Part shown: positions 22,811 through 33,319 of the stretch, piece after piece
How the letters are laid out: each line of letters begins with the position of its first letter
How positions within the stretch are numbered: position 1 is the first letter of the stretch
Assembly (NCBI GenBank): GCA_016648135.1
Contig: JADDOH010000493.1
Location: forward strand, 44,116 to 108,115
DNA length: 64,000 nt
Direction of reading: 5' to 3'
From: Agrypnia vestita
Lineage: Eukaryota > Arthropoda > Insecta > Trichoptera > Phryganeidae
The notes under the pieces: model-generated
Seen by the model: the letters and a program-made list of their open reading frames with translations, nothing else
Databases searched by the model: none
What the model was told of the DNA's origin: nothing
Made by a program: the position numbers and the translations under genes

Positions 22811-23489
22811 TGTTTAAGATTTATTTTTCCTTTCGAATTCGGATCTCACATTGTCATTTGCAACCCTATCGATCTAGCTTGTTTTAAAAGTCATCGTAGA
22901 TCTACATCTCAAATGATTCAAATTCATAATTCCAAATAAAAGTACAACGAATACATAAGGAACACATTAGAATATGTTACGACAACCTTTAAAAGATTTA
23001 GCAAGATGAAGCATTGTCAGGAAAACAGAAATGAAATTGGTCAGAAGCCTTTCCTTCCAAATCTTTCCTATGGTGCCATATCATGGATTCTGAGATAACA
23101 GGAGCGCAAGATATGACACATACTCCATAGAACGAATCAAACTCTAAACGAGGATAGAATCTATCCTCAATTATAAGGCTCTGAATTCTTGGATATTTCA
23201 GTTATGTTTTCAGACACAAAGACCACAAAAAAATTGGTGATCCAAGGAAGGGCCGGAAAAAATCAGATCTCGTAGGTCACTGACACGACACAACACGATC
23301 GACTGACCTGGTCAAAACTTCGCTCCAGAGCCCACTCCAATATAATGAGAATGGAATGCACAACATATCGGAATAGTTGGCGACAATTTCATCCACGCCG
23401 TGATCCTAAATAACTCGTCGCAGTTCTATCATACCAAAAAAATCAAGTATTGTTTCAAAAATAATGTAAATATAAATAAAGGTTCCCGA
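22811..23489. other. Unassigned sequence, partly GC-richer
   Basis: The 23190-23410 part is less AT-rich and looks like decayed coding sequence (possibly more LINE material leading to 23490), but I could not match it to a family motif. Confidence 0.3.
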
Positions 23490-23760
23490 CAATAAAAGGA
23501 ATGACATTATTGGACCCAGGGAAAATTACTGACATTAGGGAGGCCCTCGCAAGAGAGCCTCTACTTCTACACATAGAAAGGTTTCAATTAATATGGTTGG
23601 ATAGGTCACGCGGGCATCTTCTTGAGGGAAGGCAGCCTGTAACAAATAGCAAGAAAGATATGAAAGTATGAAGACAGATTGGGCAACAAATATCGAAGCG
23701 GCGCATGACGAAAATGAAAGTCCCTTGTCAAGTCCTCGGACCCCCGACCTCCTAAGCCCC
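23490..23760 (+). mobile_element. LINE C-terminal fragment
   Basis: The plus strand encodes ITDIREALAREPLLLHIERF, then LIWL-RSRG and GRQPV. The phrase R-xL-xEPLLLxIERxQLxW is typical of the C-terminal module of RTE/Jockey-like LINEs. Frame breaks follow. Confidence 0.6.
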
Positions 23761-24046
23761 TATTTAAGATAATTATGAAAAATAAATATTTTTCTTATAT
23801 TAAGCTACACCTCGAGTGTACGACTATTTCCAAAAAAATATAAAATATGCATTCTGAGATTTCGTAATTCAAATAGAACACTAATGCTTACAACAGTAAA
23901 AGTGATACCTACTTTCGCATTTAAAAATGACAAAATATCATTATTGTTTTTATTCAGAATATTTTGAGTATGTTCAGATTTTTTAAGAATACAATACTGG
24001 ATTTTATCCCCAAGAGGGACATCATTAATCAAGATTTACATTATAG

Positions 24047-24532
24047 ATGTCTCATAAAGAAGAATTATTTTTTAAATGGGAAAGTAGGTATGGAAATCTT
24101 TTTTTTTGGGTGCTCATAGGCCTTACAACCTATCGCACGGCTGGCCAATTTGTCATTCCCATTTACAGCGGCATATGTGATGGTAGTATATATACAACTC
24201 ACATATGGAACAAGGTATGCAAGTTAAACATACTACTTACAAAATTTTTGAAAAATGTGGTAAGTAGTCTATCATGGGTGAAATTTGTTTTTATATTTCT
24301 TAGAACTAACAATAAAATAAAACATTTTATCGTATTAATGGAAAGTCACTCATATATGATATATTGGTATGTAGCAGAACCAACGGTGTACAGAAATATG
24401 ACATTCTTAACTCAATTTTTTTTTATGAAGATAGATAATCTTGTACTTGGGGTGCGACGTGTCCCTCGGAATATAGCGTATGCTGAAAAAGAGTTCCTTT
24501 TAGGACTCTTTTTCGACTATTTAGACGGTTAA
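24047..24532 (+). CDS. Unassigned 161-codon open frame, possibly a chemoreceptor-like relic
   Basis: This is the longest open frame in its neighbourhood and its composition is not that of random AT-rich DNA (many W, F, L, I; few lysine runs). It has hydrophobic segments at about residues 18-42 and 75-90, the latter reading WVKFVFIFLRTNNKIKHFIV. Upstream in the same frame, across three stop codons, lies YFEYVQIF-EYNTGFYPQ. The pattern of a short polar N-terminus, a GFYP-like phrase and a hydrophobic segment followed by a basic stretch resembles insect odorant-receptor N-termini, but no diagnostic motif is present and I cannot claim the family. It may be a pseudogene exon or chance. Confidence 0.22.
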   Translation: MSHKEELFFKWESRYGNLFFWVLIGLTTYRTAGQFVIPIYSGICDGSIYTTHIWNKVCKLNILLTKFLKNVVSSLSWVKFVFIFLRTNNKIKHFIVLMESHSYMIYWYVAEPTVYRNMTFLTQFFFMKIDNLVLGVRRVPRNIAYAEKEFLLGLFFDYLDG

Positions 24533-24639
24533 TTCTTCGTTAATTTTACAAAATTGTAAAATATCTTATAATCTTAATTATTTCAAAGGACAAGAATGTC
24601 TTGGGTTTTCACATCCTCTCTGAATCATCTGGTTTATGG

Positions 24640-25860
24640 GTATTATGACGTATTTTACGACCTTTCTGACTGACGCGCGAAGTCCATCATCAGGGCTAAT
24701 GTATTGTTGTGAGTGTTGATGCTGTGGTTAAGAATTGGCTTGCAATACCGTGTGGAAAGCAGGATGAGAACGTTGACAGTATTTTGTAAAGTATTGGCTA
24801 GCATTACCGTATCCAAAGCTTGGTGTTTCTGTGTTTATATGTTACGTTTCAATGCCGTGTCGGAGTCATGTGTGGTCACGGTTGTCATGTGTAGTGTGTA
24901 TGTTTGGAAGTTTCGGACACACGGTCTAAAGGAAACCTACCCACACGAACCGTTATCTACATGCAAATTCCCATTATCATCCAGCAGAGAAAAGAGGTCC
25001 ATCAACACGTTGGCCACAAGGGCAAAAAGAATATGCTAAGATGAATATCTACACTATCTACAGGAAGAGGAGATAACACTCAGCGACGCACTGAAAGGCA
25101 ATGGTTACCAGAAGCGATAGATACAGCACATCATGAGAGCGAAGTCTGATCGCCCCGAAAAACATTCAGAAGCTGAGTGCAAAGGCATCGCCATAAATCT
25201 TTTAAAATTAAACATAAATCACTTTGTTTTCACCACTTTATCAGATTTAAAAATCTACATGTTTCGAAAACATTGTTCTCTTCATGTAGATTGTTTAATC
25301 TAATAAAGTCGTGAAAACGAAGTGATTTGAGTTTTATTTTAATAATAATGTCACTACAAAGTTCAAGCCTTCTTTCAGAAGAAAAAATATTCTGCGTACA
25401 ATAAATCTTTTGTTCAAAGTGTTACGGATAGGATAGCCAGAGCTCTCAAGAAAAGAGACACGAAGACATTTTTGGGAAGCAACTTAAAAATTAAGGACCT
25501 GTTGAGATCAGCAAAGGATCGAGATCGCTTGGAAACACACGGTGTGTGTACAGACTCGACTGTCAAGATTGCGATAAAGTATACGTGGGACAAATGGCGC
25601 GTATAATTTCCAAAACAGTTGACGAGCACAAAAGGGCATGCAAACTCGGTCATACAGGAAAATCAGCACTGGCTGAGCATTTTATGGATACCGGGAATCA
25701 TTTTGCATTCGTACCGAAAATCCTTGAAAAGCCTAAGAGTCACCTCGTAACGTACAAGCACCCGGTAAATATTAATAGAGATGATGATTTTTCATATCAG
25801 CTATAGTCATTTTATAGTAAGTAACACTAACAGCAAAAAGTACAGGTACACAAATTAAAG
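24640..25860 (+). mobile_element. Penelope-like element relic: RT C-terminus and GIY-YIG endonuclease
   Basis: From about 24905 the plus strand encodes, with frame changes, YRKPTHTNRYLHANSHYHPA and RGPSTRW / INTLATRAKRIC. This is the conserved RT region of PLEs (VYRKPTHTDRYL). After an inserted segment (25200-25412) it resumes with VTDRIARALKKRDTKTFLGS, LKIKDLLRSAKDR and then RLDCQDCDKVYVGQMAR...EHKRACKLGHTGKSALAEH: the GIY-YIG nuclease in its C--C-KVYVG form, with the downstream R, EH and ALAEH landmarks. At 24661-24693 (minus strand) lies a hammerhead-like CTGATGA...GAAAGG. Stops and frameshifts make it inactive. Confidence 0.82.
25200..25412. mobile_element. Second PLE fragment with foldback terminus, inserted in the first
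   Basis: This insert interrupts the PLE coding sequence between ECKGI and VTDRIARAL. It opens with head-to-head copies of a terminal segment (CACTTTGTTTTCACCACTTT...CTACATG against CATGTAG...AATAAAGTCGTGAAAACG), followed by a coding scrap reading VTTKFKPSFRRKNILRTI. The same pieces in the same order are at 1456-1740. Confidence 0.65.
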
Positions 25861-25869
25861 TGTACACAG

Positions 25870-26195
25870 CGGGCCATGGAGAGGGAGATGCTCGGCGTAA
25901 GCCTTCGAGATAAAATCAGAAATAAGATGCCGAACAAAAGTTGCCGATATTATGGACCGTATTGCGAAATTAAAATAGCGGAGCTGGACATATGGCCCGA
26001 CAGGAGGATACTAGATGGGCACTCAGAATCCTATAGTGGAGACCCTGGACGAAAAATAGAAGCGTCGGAAGACCTCCAAAAAGACATAGCCCAGCAAGCA
26101 GGAAGAACCTGGATGCGAAGGGAGAGAAACAGAGATAAGTGGAAGAAAATTGAAGAAGCTTACATCCAGCAGTGGAGGGAAGAAGGCTGAAGAAG
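25870..26195 (+). mobile_element. LINE C-terminal fragment
   Basis: The open frame starts MEREMLGVSLRDKIRN and ends RTWMRRERNRDKWKKIEEAY followed by IQQW. RAMERAMLGVSLRDxIRN and RDxWKxxxEAYxQQW are the standard ends of RTE-like LINE ORF2 C-termini. The middle has lost the usual RPPTRW box through deletion or frameshift. Confidence 0.75.
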
Positions 26196-26214
26196 AAGAA
26201 GTCATTTTATTTGC

Positions 26215-26400
26215 AGCAGCTTAAAATAGTTGGATCGTGGACTTTTCGAACGGTTTTTTAACCAGGATATCCTTCGCCTATCGGTACCTTTTCTGCTAGC
26301 AATTTTGCCTTGAATGGGGAGATGCAGGATATTTTTCTGGATGTGTCATTGTGTGACCAAAATATTGAAATTCCCAGATTTAAATTTTATTAATATTGTA
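26215..26400 (-). mobile_element. LINE C-terminal fragment
   Basis: On the minus strand, across two frames: FQYFGHTMTHPEKY, then QGKIASRKGTDRRRISWLKN and RSKSPRSNYFKLL. This is the FGHxxRxxxYxLLxLIxxGKIxGxRGxGRRxxSWLKN module of insect LINEs. It is related to the fragment at 22600-22810. Confidence 0.7.
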
Positions 26401-26984
26401 GGTACCGTATTATTTCATCGCCGTCTATAAAAAATATAAAAGTTAAGTTTTATTAAAATAAGTTTTGCGTTAAAATCCATAGATGCCTCATACGAGTTAT
26501 TCAAACTAAATTACCGAACAATAGGAAAGTATTAACATTTAATATCTACATACTGTGACCAGCAATAAAGTACGAGAGTACCTGCCGGCGACCGAGAGGT
26601 GTTCGATATTGATCAGTGCGATACAAACGCGTAAATACTTTATTTTATTTAATTTAATTTCAAGTCCATCATACAAGGCCTACAAATTGGAGCAATCGAT
26701 GGTTTGATAATTTATTAATTAATTAAATAATTTGGTTTGCGTCATTTAGGAAGACATCCACGTTTATAGTGTTGATGAATAAATTTTAATTTTGTTCAAA
26801 AATATGATACAAAATGCAAGAGAAGATATGAGAGAAATTTGTGAATTTTGCTCACATTGCCAGATGATCGTCTTAAGAGTTTTATTTCGTCTCCCAGCGC
26901 CGCGATCCCGTGACAATCTGTGCTATTTCGAAAATAGCAATATTGGGATGTCAGATTGCAACACTTAATAGACGAATTAATACG
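26401..26984. other. AT-rich sequence, no gene recognised
   Basis: Contains one copy of a short GC-rich motif (26885-26912) that recurs at 18671 and, inverted, at 44852. Otherwise featureless. Confidence 0.35.
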
Positions 26985-27912
26985 CTGTAATAATATATGG
27001 AGACAGCAGTGCTGAGGCAAGTGTTGCCCAGGAAGTAAGACAGGGTTGCTCGATGTCACCAGCATTGTTCAATTGCTACATACAACAGGCTATCGACGAG
27101 GTGAGAGAAGAAATAAGAGATTGGCCCGGCGTGAGAATCCAAGGACAAAAAATTGACATGATTAGATATGCCGACGATATTGCGCTGCTTGCGGAGTCAG
27201 AACAAGAATTGAACGAGGCTCTGAGAAAGATGGAAAATGTTTTGGCAGATAAATACAACATGAAAATAAACAAAGACAAAACAAAGTGCATGGTTGTTAG
27301 AAGAGAAGAGGTGTCGACAAATATTGTTTTGAGTGGCGTCGCTATCAAAACAAGTGAATTAATTCACATATTTGATCACAAGATGGCCGCTCAGAGGCTG
27401 ACATCATAAGCAGAATACTATAGACAAGAGTCGCCTTCAACAAAAAATCCAAAATCCTTGAATCCCCCAAACATAGATTTAAAGTTAGGAAAAACTTGAT
27501 CAAAACTCTAGTCTGGATTGTGCTGATGTATGGCAGCGAGACATGGACCATCGACTAGAGCATGTCCGGGAGGCTAGCGGCCTTTGAGATGTGGTGCTAC
27601 ATGGCGAGGATCCATTGGTCAGATCAAAACGACGAGGTGTTGAGCAGGGTCGGCGAAAAGAGGCGGCTCCTTAACAGAATCGCCCAACAGCGAGCAATTT
27701 AGATAGGCCATAATATAAGGCATCCGGGCCTGCTTTTAACCATCGTCGAGGGAAATGTTGAAGGCAACAATCGTAGAGACCGCCCGAGATTAAGCTACGT
27801 AGACCAGATTATGTGCGGAAATGTGCGCTGTAGCACCTACCAAGAAATAAAGAGGCTGGCCGGTGACAGAGAGGAGTGGAGAAAGCGAGTGCTTGTTGCA
27901 GACCAATCCTAG
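26985..27912 (+). mobile_element. LINE relic: RT palm through C-terminus
   Basis: The plus strand reads VRQGCSMSPALFNCYIQQAI, then IRYADDIALLAESEQELNEA (the catalytic YADD box), KMKINKDKTKCMVV, a break, then VWIVLMYGSETWTID, EMWCYMARIHWSDQ, RRLLNRIAQQRA, RHPGLLLTIVEGNVEG and DRPRLSYVDQI. This is the canonical order of LINE RT palm, thumb and C-terminal module. Stops at about 27408 and 27557 and further lesions make it a pseudogene. The 5' half, including the endonuclease, is missing. Confidence 0.85.
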
Positions 27913-28875
27913 AGAACCAAAAAAATAGACGAAAATAAAGGTAAAAAATAAACGAGACGTAGATGTTCGTCGAACTTAAGAAGATTTGTATATTTTCACG
28001 TATCTTTCAAAGTAAAAACCTTTATTTGCGATGCCCAATTTCTCCGGTCTGGTCTGACAGCTACCTTCCGCCGCAAACGTAACCTCACAATTCTCACGTT
28101 TCTATACCTATATACCTGTATACCTTATTTTTTAATTTAATTTTCGTCTTTTAAGCGTTGGGATAAAGATCTAACATACCAAAATTGCTATTTTCAGAGT
28201 AGCACAGAATGTATAAACATTTTAGCTATTAATGTAATAATATTGCTTGACGAGTTGACCTCACGTTGACGAGATATTTTTAATTCAGAGTGACCTCAGC
28301 TACAAACTATCGCAAACGTTTTCATCCTGTCAGAATGGCTCGGTAGCGGAGTGGGTGCAACCTCGCCGACTTTTCAACCAAGTTAATTTTCATGGCACAG
28401 GACGCGTAGGCCTAGTTCAGTAACAATGATACATTTGCTTATTTGTCATATCGAAATAATACTAAATACAATAAACTTGACATGTTTTCAAAACAAAAAT
28501 GTTTGAAGAACATTTTTTACCTTTCACTTATTTATGTATTTTAAATGCCGTGCAATTTGGTCGTGAGATGAAAAAATCTATACAATTGTTGCTGATTAGG
28601 TCAGGGATGGAGATTTTTTTACATTAGTATGTCAAAATACACGTCCAATTATTGACAATAGTCGTCACCTGTCACGTGATAAACAGTACAAAAAGAAAAT
28701 GATTATATTATGCTCGATTAAATTAACAATATAATACATTTTTTTGTTCATATAATGTACAATAGTATTATTTAAAGACGTTTACAGTTAAGACAGTAAT
28801 GTACTAATTAATGAAAAGAAATGTACTATCCTACTCATACAGTTAAGTTATGTTGAACGAGAGAATATACGGTTA
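27913..28875. other. Mostly unassigned; a tRNA A-box-like site at 28344-28355
   Basis: Apart from TAGCGGAGTGGG at 28344-28355, which fits the RNA polymerase III A-box consensus, no feature was recognised. No cloverleaf or convincing B-box follows, so no tRNA is called. Confidence 0.3.
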
Positions 28876-29395
28876 TACAGGGTTATTTGGAAAACATTGA
28901 TAACCTCGCAGGAATATATTTCTGTTTTGATTATGAGTCGAAAATTTTCAAGCAACCATGACCTAACATCAATAGTTATGGAGATATGCGACATTAAAGT
29001 TTGCATTTTTTAAAAAATATTTCTGACTTATTTTTTGCAAAACTAGTTTGTTGAGCAATCATTTTAGTACTTTATATCGAATATGAAAAATTCATTCCTT
29101 TTAATACAAGTGAAATAAAACAATAAAAATTTCTGCAGGGTTTTTATCATTTTATTTAACTTTTATTGAAACGAATGAATTTTTCCTAATCAATATAAGT
29201 TACTGTATTGATAGTTAAATTTTTTGTAAAAAATAAGTCAGAAATATTGAAATAAAATACAAACTTTGATATTGCACATCTCCATAACTAATGATATAAG
29301 GTCATGGCTGCTTGAACATTTTCGATTCATAATAAAAGCAGGAGTATACCTGCGAGGTTATTAATGTTTTCCAAATAATCCTCTATATAGCAAAT
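28876..29395. mobile_element. TACAGGGTGT-type foldback MITE, copy D (full length)
   Basis: The ends are near-perfect inverted repeats: TACAGGGTTATTTGGAAAAC on the left and its diverged reverse complement (GTTTTCCAAATAATCCTCTA) on the right. Each arm extends inward about 200 bp, with matching ATGAGTCGAAAATTTTCAAG, CATGACCT, AGTTATGGAGATATG and TTTCTGACTTATTTTTTGCA blocks. The centre carries TATTGAAACGAATGAATTTT as in copies A and E. Confidence 0.8.
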
Positions 29396-30293
29396 TACAA
29401 AGTTTTCAAATTTATATAACTACATTTTTTATAAGAGGAAATCAATCAAAAATTAATCCGGTTCTGTCATCTGTTGTAATGAATAACTGGAGCCGATGAC
29501 AGTATATTTCTTGTTCTTAGCACAAGCACAATTGAAATATTTCGAAACATGTAGTAAGATTTCATATAAAATACTTTTTTGTATGCGTAATTTTAAGCAT
29601 TTCATCCAGCATGATTAAAATCTTTAATGTGTTTATCACTGTATAATTACTTTGTCAAATTGTTTTCCTGGCAACCAAGCCATCTAACTAAAATAAATAA
29701 TTCTCGGAAATTGTCCAAACGTTAATATTAAAGCAATATGATACATTAGTCTGTAATATGTCGTAATAGTTGCACTTAATATGTTAACTAAGAGCTAAAG
29801 TAACTTTAAAGTTTTGCTGAAGAGAACATTTAATGGTCTAATTTTCTGAAATCGGTCAATAAAGAAGAATTAGCCACAATACTTCATATTTTCTAATGTT
29901 GGATGTTGGTATTTTAAATAATGCACACACATGTAGGTATATATTTCCTGTTAAAAATATCAATATTTTTATGATTATTTGCATTGCATATTTACAATCC
30001 TATTATTATCTCCACATTAGGCCCAAAATTCATTTTGTTCATTAAACAATTATTGACATAGTCGTTATAGGAGAATTGATTCTGTAAGCAAGTTATTTTC
30101 TAGCCGAAAAGATCAAAATAAATGTTATTATGAGGTAATTCAGATAATTAAGTAATGCAGATTTTAAAATCTAATAACAAAACAATTAGGATGCACGATA
30201 GCTAAGTTAATTCGATCATAATCCGGCTATAATTCCTCAATTAATCCATCATGATGTTGGATTATAATATCCCCGTGCCTATATATATATATA
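29396..30293. other. AT-rich sequence, no gene recognised
   Basis: A short TTTCGAAACATGTAG phrase near 29540 resembles the PLE terminal segment at 1672 but is too short to call. Confidence 0.35.
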
Positions 30294-31577
30294 TTAGGTC
30301 CATACATATGAAATTGGGGTTTTGCCGTACTGGCAAATTTGATCTCAAATATCTTCTCTTTGGTTAGGAATTCCAAATCCAAATTTATACAGTTATTTAC
30401 TCATGTATTTGTGTTTTGAAAATTATTATTCATTTGTTTTTTTCTCAATTGTTTTTTTCTTTGCGTCACTCAGTTTACAAAATGAAAAACTTGAAATATC
30501 GCGTTATTTACGAGTACGAGTTCCACCGTGGCACCAGTGCTGCAGAAACGGCTCGAAGGATTAATGATGTGTATGGCGACGGTGCCGCAAAAGAAAACAC
30601 AGTGCGTTTTTGGTTCCAGCGTTTTCGTTCTGGAAATTTCGACCTGCAGAACAAGCCCCGTGGACGGCCGGAGACCAAAGTTGATAATGAAGAATTGAAG
30701 GCTATTGTGGAAGCGGATCCATCGCAAACTACATCCGAGTTAGCTGCAGGCTGCGGTGTTAGTGATAAAACTATTTTAATCCACTTGAAGCAAATTGGTA
30801 AGGTAAAAAGCTTGAAAGGTGGGTACCTCACGAATTGAGTGAAGCAAATCAACAAACGCGCGTTGACTGCTGCGTTGCATTACTCAACCGGCACAATAAT
30901 GAAGGGATTTCAAATCGAATCATTACCTGTGATGAAAAGTGGATCCTGTACGATAATCAGAAGCGCTCATCGCAATGGCTGAACCCTGCCGAACCAGCCA
31001 AACCATGCCCCAAGCGAAAATTGACTCAAAAAAAGTTACTTGTGAGCATTTGGTGGACTAGTGCTGGTGTCGTTCACTACAGCTTTCTTAAATCTGGCCA
31101 GACGATTACGGCAGATGTCTATTGTCAGCAACTGCAAACCATGATGGAAAAGCTAGCTGCTAAACAACCGAGGCTGGTTAATCGCTCTAGGCCACTGCTG
31201 CTTCATGATAACGCTAGACCACACACTGCACAATAGACGGCTACCAAATTAGAGGAGCTTCAATTGGAATGTCTAAGACATCCACCGTACTCTCCGGACC
31301 TTGCCCCAACAGATTACCATTTTTTTCGAAATTTGGATAACTTCTTGCAAAGGAAAAAATTCAACTCCGATGGGGCAGTCCAAACCGCCTTCAAAGATTT
31401 TATTGATTCCCGTCCGAATGGTTTTTTTAGTAAAGGGATCGATGAACTACCTATGAGATGGCAAAAGTGCATAGATAGCAACGGTACATACTTTGATTAA
31501 ATAAATATATTATAATAAAAAAAATCGGCTTTATGTTCCTCCCATACTAAACCTCAATTTCATATGTAAAGACCTAA
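30294..31577 (+). mobile_element. Near-complete mariner element (cecropia/mori-like), 1284 bp
   Basis: The element is flanked by TA dinucleotides (30292-30293 and 31578-31579). Its ends are inverted repeats: TTAGGTCCATACATATGAAA on the left and, reversed on the right, TTAGGTCTTTACATATGAAA. Length and structure are standard for a mariner, whose target-site duplication is TA. It contains a decayed transposase gene. The TA context is inside an AT microsatellite on both sides. Confidence 0.9.
30482..31500 (+). pseudogene. Mariner transposase pseudogene
   Basis: Starting at ATG 30482 the product shows the N-terminal helix-turn-helix region (YEYEFHRGTSAAETARRIND, VYGDGA), the linker WVPHEL region, the first catalytic Asp in ITCDEKWILYDN, the second in LLLHDNARPHTA and the third in YSPDLAPTDYHFF. 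The last two are 34 residues apart, so it is DD34D, the mariner class. Two lesions are visible: a one-base loss around 30818-30822 that shifts frame just before the WVPHEL-like motif, and a TAG at 31234-31236 after HTAQ. All three catalytic aspartates are kept. The reading ends at a stop near 31500. Confidence 0.9.
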
Positions 31578-33162
31578 TATATATATATTGAATTTATTTA
31601 TGTTTTATTTATACAAATATTTTTAATATATTATGGATATTTAATATGTAAAGTATAAGCATATCGGCTAAAATTACTTAAGAGAATACTATGTAGTTTG
31701 GTATAAAACATGTTTTATATAGCTTTGAAACATTAACGTGTTAACATAACTTTCAGCGCATGGAAGAACTTGTTTGTAAAAGAAAGAAATATATTATCTT
31801 TCATTTGCCTTCCCACTTTGCCCATTGTTATTCAGGTCTTTCCAACGGTAGTAATCGAATTTCCGAAACGTGGCAAAGTCGTCTCCTCCTTTTCGCGTCT
31901 TTCGGTCCTGCCAGGTGACTGTTACCGGCAGCGAGGGTCCGTGTGACCCGGGGGGGGCAACCTACGCCTTTGTTCCGACTTTTCGATTAGGGCTGGACCG
32001 CGCATAAGCCCCCAAAATGCTGGATTTTATTTTTTTAATTTTGATTTAGCCATTCTAGTCTCTTTAAGAGTTTTTTGAATTATTCTCTTTGTTATAGTTG
32101 AAATTGTCAGGAAAACTGATTGAATCATTTAATACATCGTTGTAAATCATTGGAAGCGGAAATTTTTTTAATTAATTTTACTAAAATAACTTCTCACTAA
32201 CATAATTCTGTGTTGAGGTGGGTTATTGTTTTCAAAAATTGTGCATACCAACTTGTATTTATGGCAACTAAGTATTTAAACTCGTGTGCATCTGTTGGAA
32301 ACTGTGGTGGCTTCACTTATTTATTGAGTTCTATGTAGTGTACGTCGTTAGTTCGTTGTCTGTCATCTCCTTTTCTAATAGTTTAATCCGTTGTTATTAT
32401 ACGAGTTGTTTCCTCGATTTTTATTGGTCAAAAAAGTCGAGGCTTGTAGCATTAAGTTCAACTATTTTATTGTGTTTTGTACCATCGGAAATTTCATCAA
32501 AGTTTTATCGGGTAGACATCAATGAAACTTAATATAACAGTACAGATAGGTAGATTTATATTTAATTTTATAGATCGGACTAGATTATTTACTTTATTCA
32601 GTCGTTGGTATTATAATTTTTCGTTTTTAGCGTGAATACTTGTTGATCATTTTTGATAGTTGCAGAATGATGATGTATAAAAAGTATAGAATACAAGCCA
32701 TCTCGACTCGGGATTTTTATAGATCTGCATTATAATAATTATACCAGTTTTTTTAGAATTATCTTGCAAATTCAGAGGGAAAACAATGGGAAAATGAAAA
32801 TCAGCCAGGGGTATTTCACACATTGGGCGTGTTTGAGGTGTTTTTTTATTAACCATAATGGTGTATTTGGCGTCTTTTTGGTAGGAAGTTTTATTGCAAA
32901 AATATAAATTTAAGGAAATACATTCTTGGGATCTAAATACTGAATTATGTCACCAGCCGATAATGTTTTGAATATTCTACATATTATTGATGTGTATTTC
33001 GCTAACATCGCAATCTTACTATGTTACATTTGATCACTTAACAGTTTGCCAGTCTGGTTTCAATAAGCTTATACAATTGTTCTTATACGTAAATTGTATT
33101 GTTCTGTGAACACTGCATACGGCAATATTCATTTATACAAAGGGTGAACTATCACAGCTTTT
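31578..33162. other. Mostly AT-rich; one GC-rich patch at about 31850-32010
   Basis: The GC-rich patch contains a run of eight G around 31949-31957 and no recognisable domain. The remainder is AT-rich and featureless. Confidence 0.35.
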
Positions 33163-33319
33163 CGTTATGAGTACTATCGTGATATTACCAAATTAAAGTG
33201 AAATTCGTATAATTATCGTTATGAGTACTATCATGATATTACCAAATTAAAGTGAAATTCGTATAATTATCGTTATGAGTACTATCATGATATTACCAAA
33301 TTAAAGTGAAATTCGTATA
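33163..33319. repeat. Tandem array, about 3 copies of a 54 bp unit
   Basis: The unit begins CGTTATGAGTACTATC and includes ACCAAATTAAAGTGAAATTC. Copies start at 33163, 33217 and 33271 and differ at about one position, so the array is young. Confidence 0.9.

Noticed and set aside
28330..28420. tRNA gene
   Set aside because: A-box present but no cloverleaf pairing and no proper B-box.
33163..33319. CRISPR-like array
   Set aside because: Contiguous tandem units with no spacers, in a eukaryotic genome.
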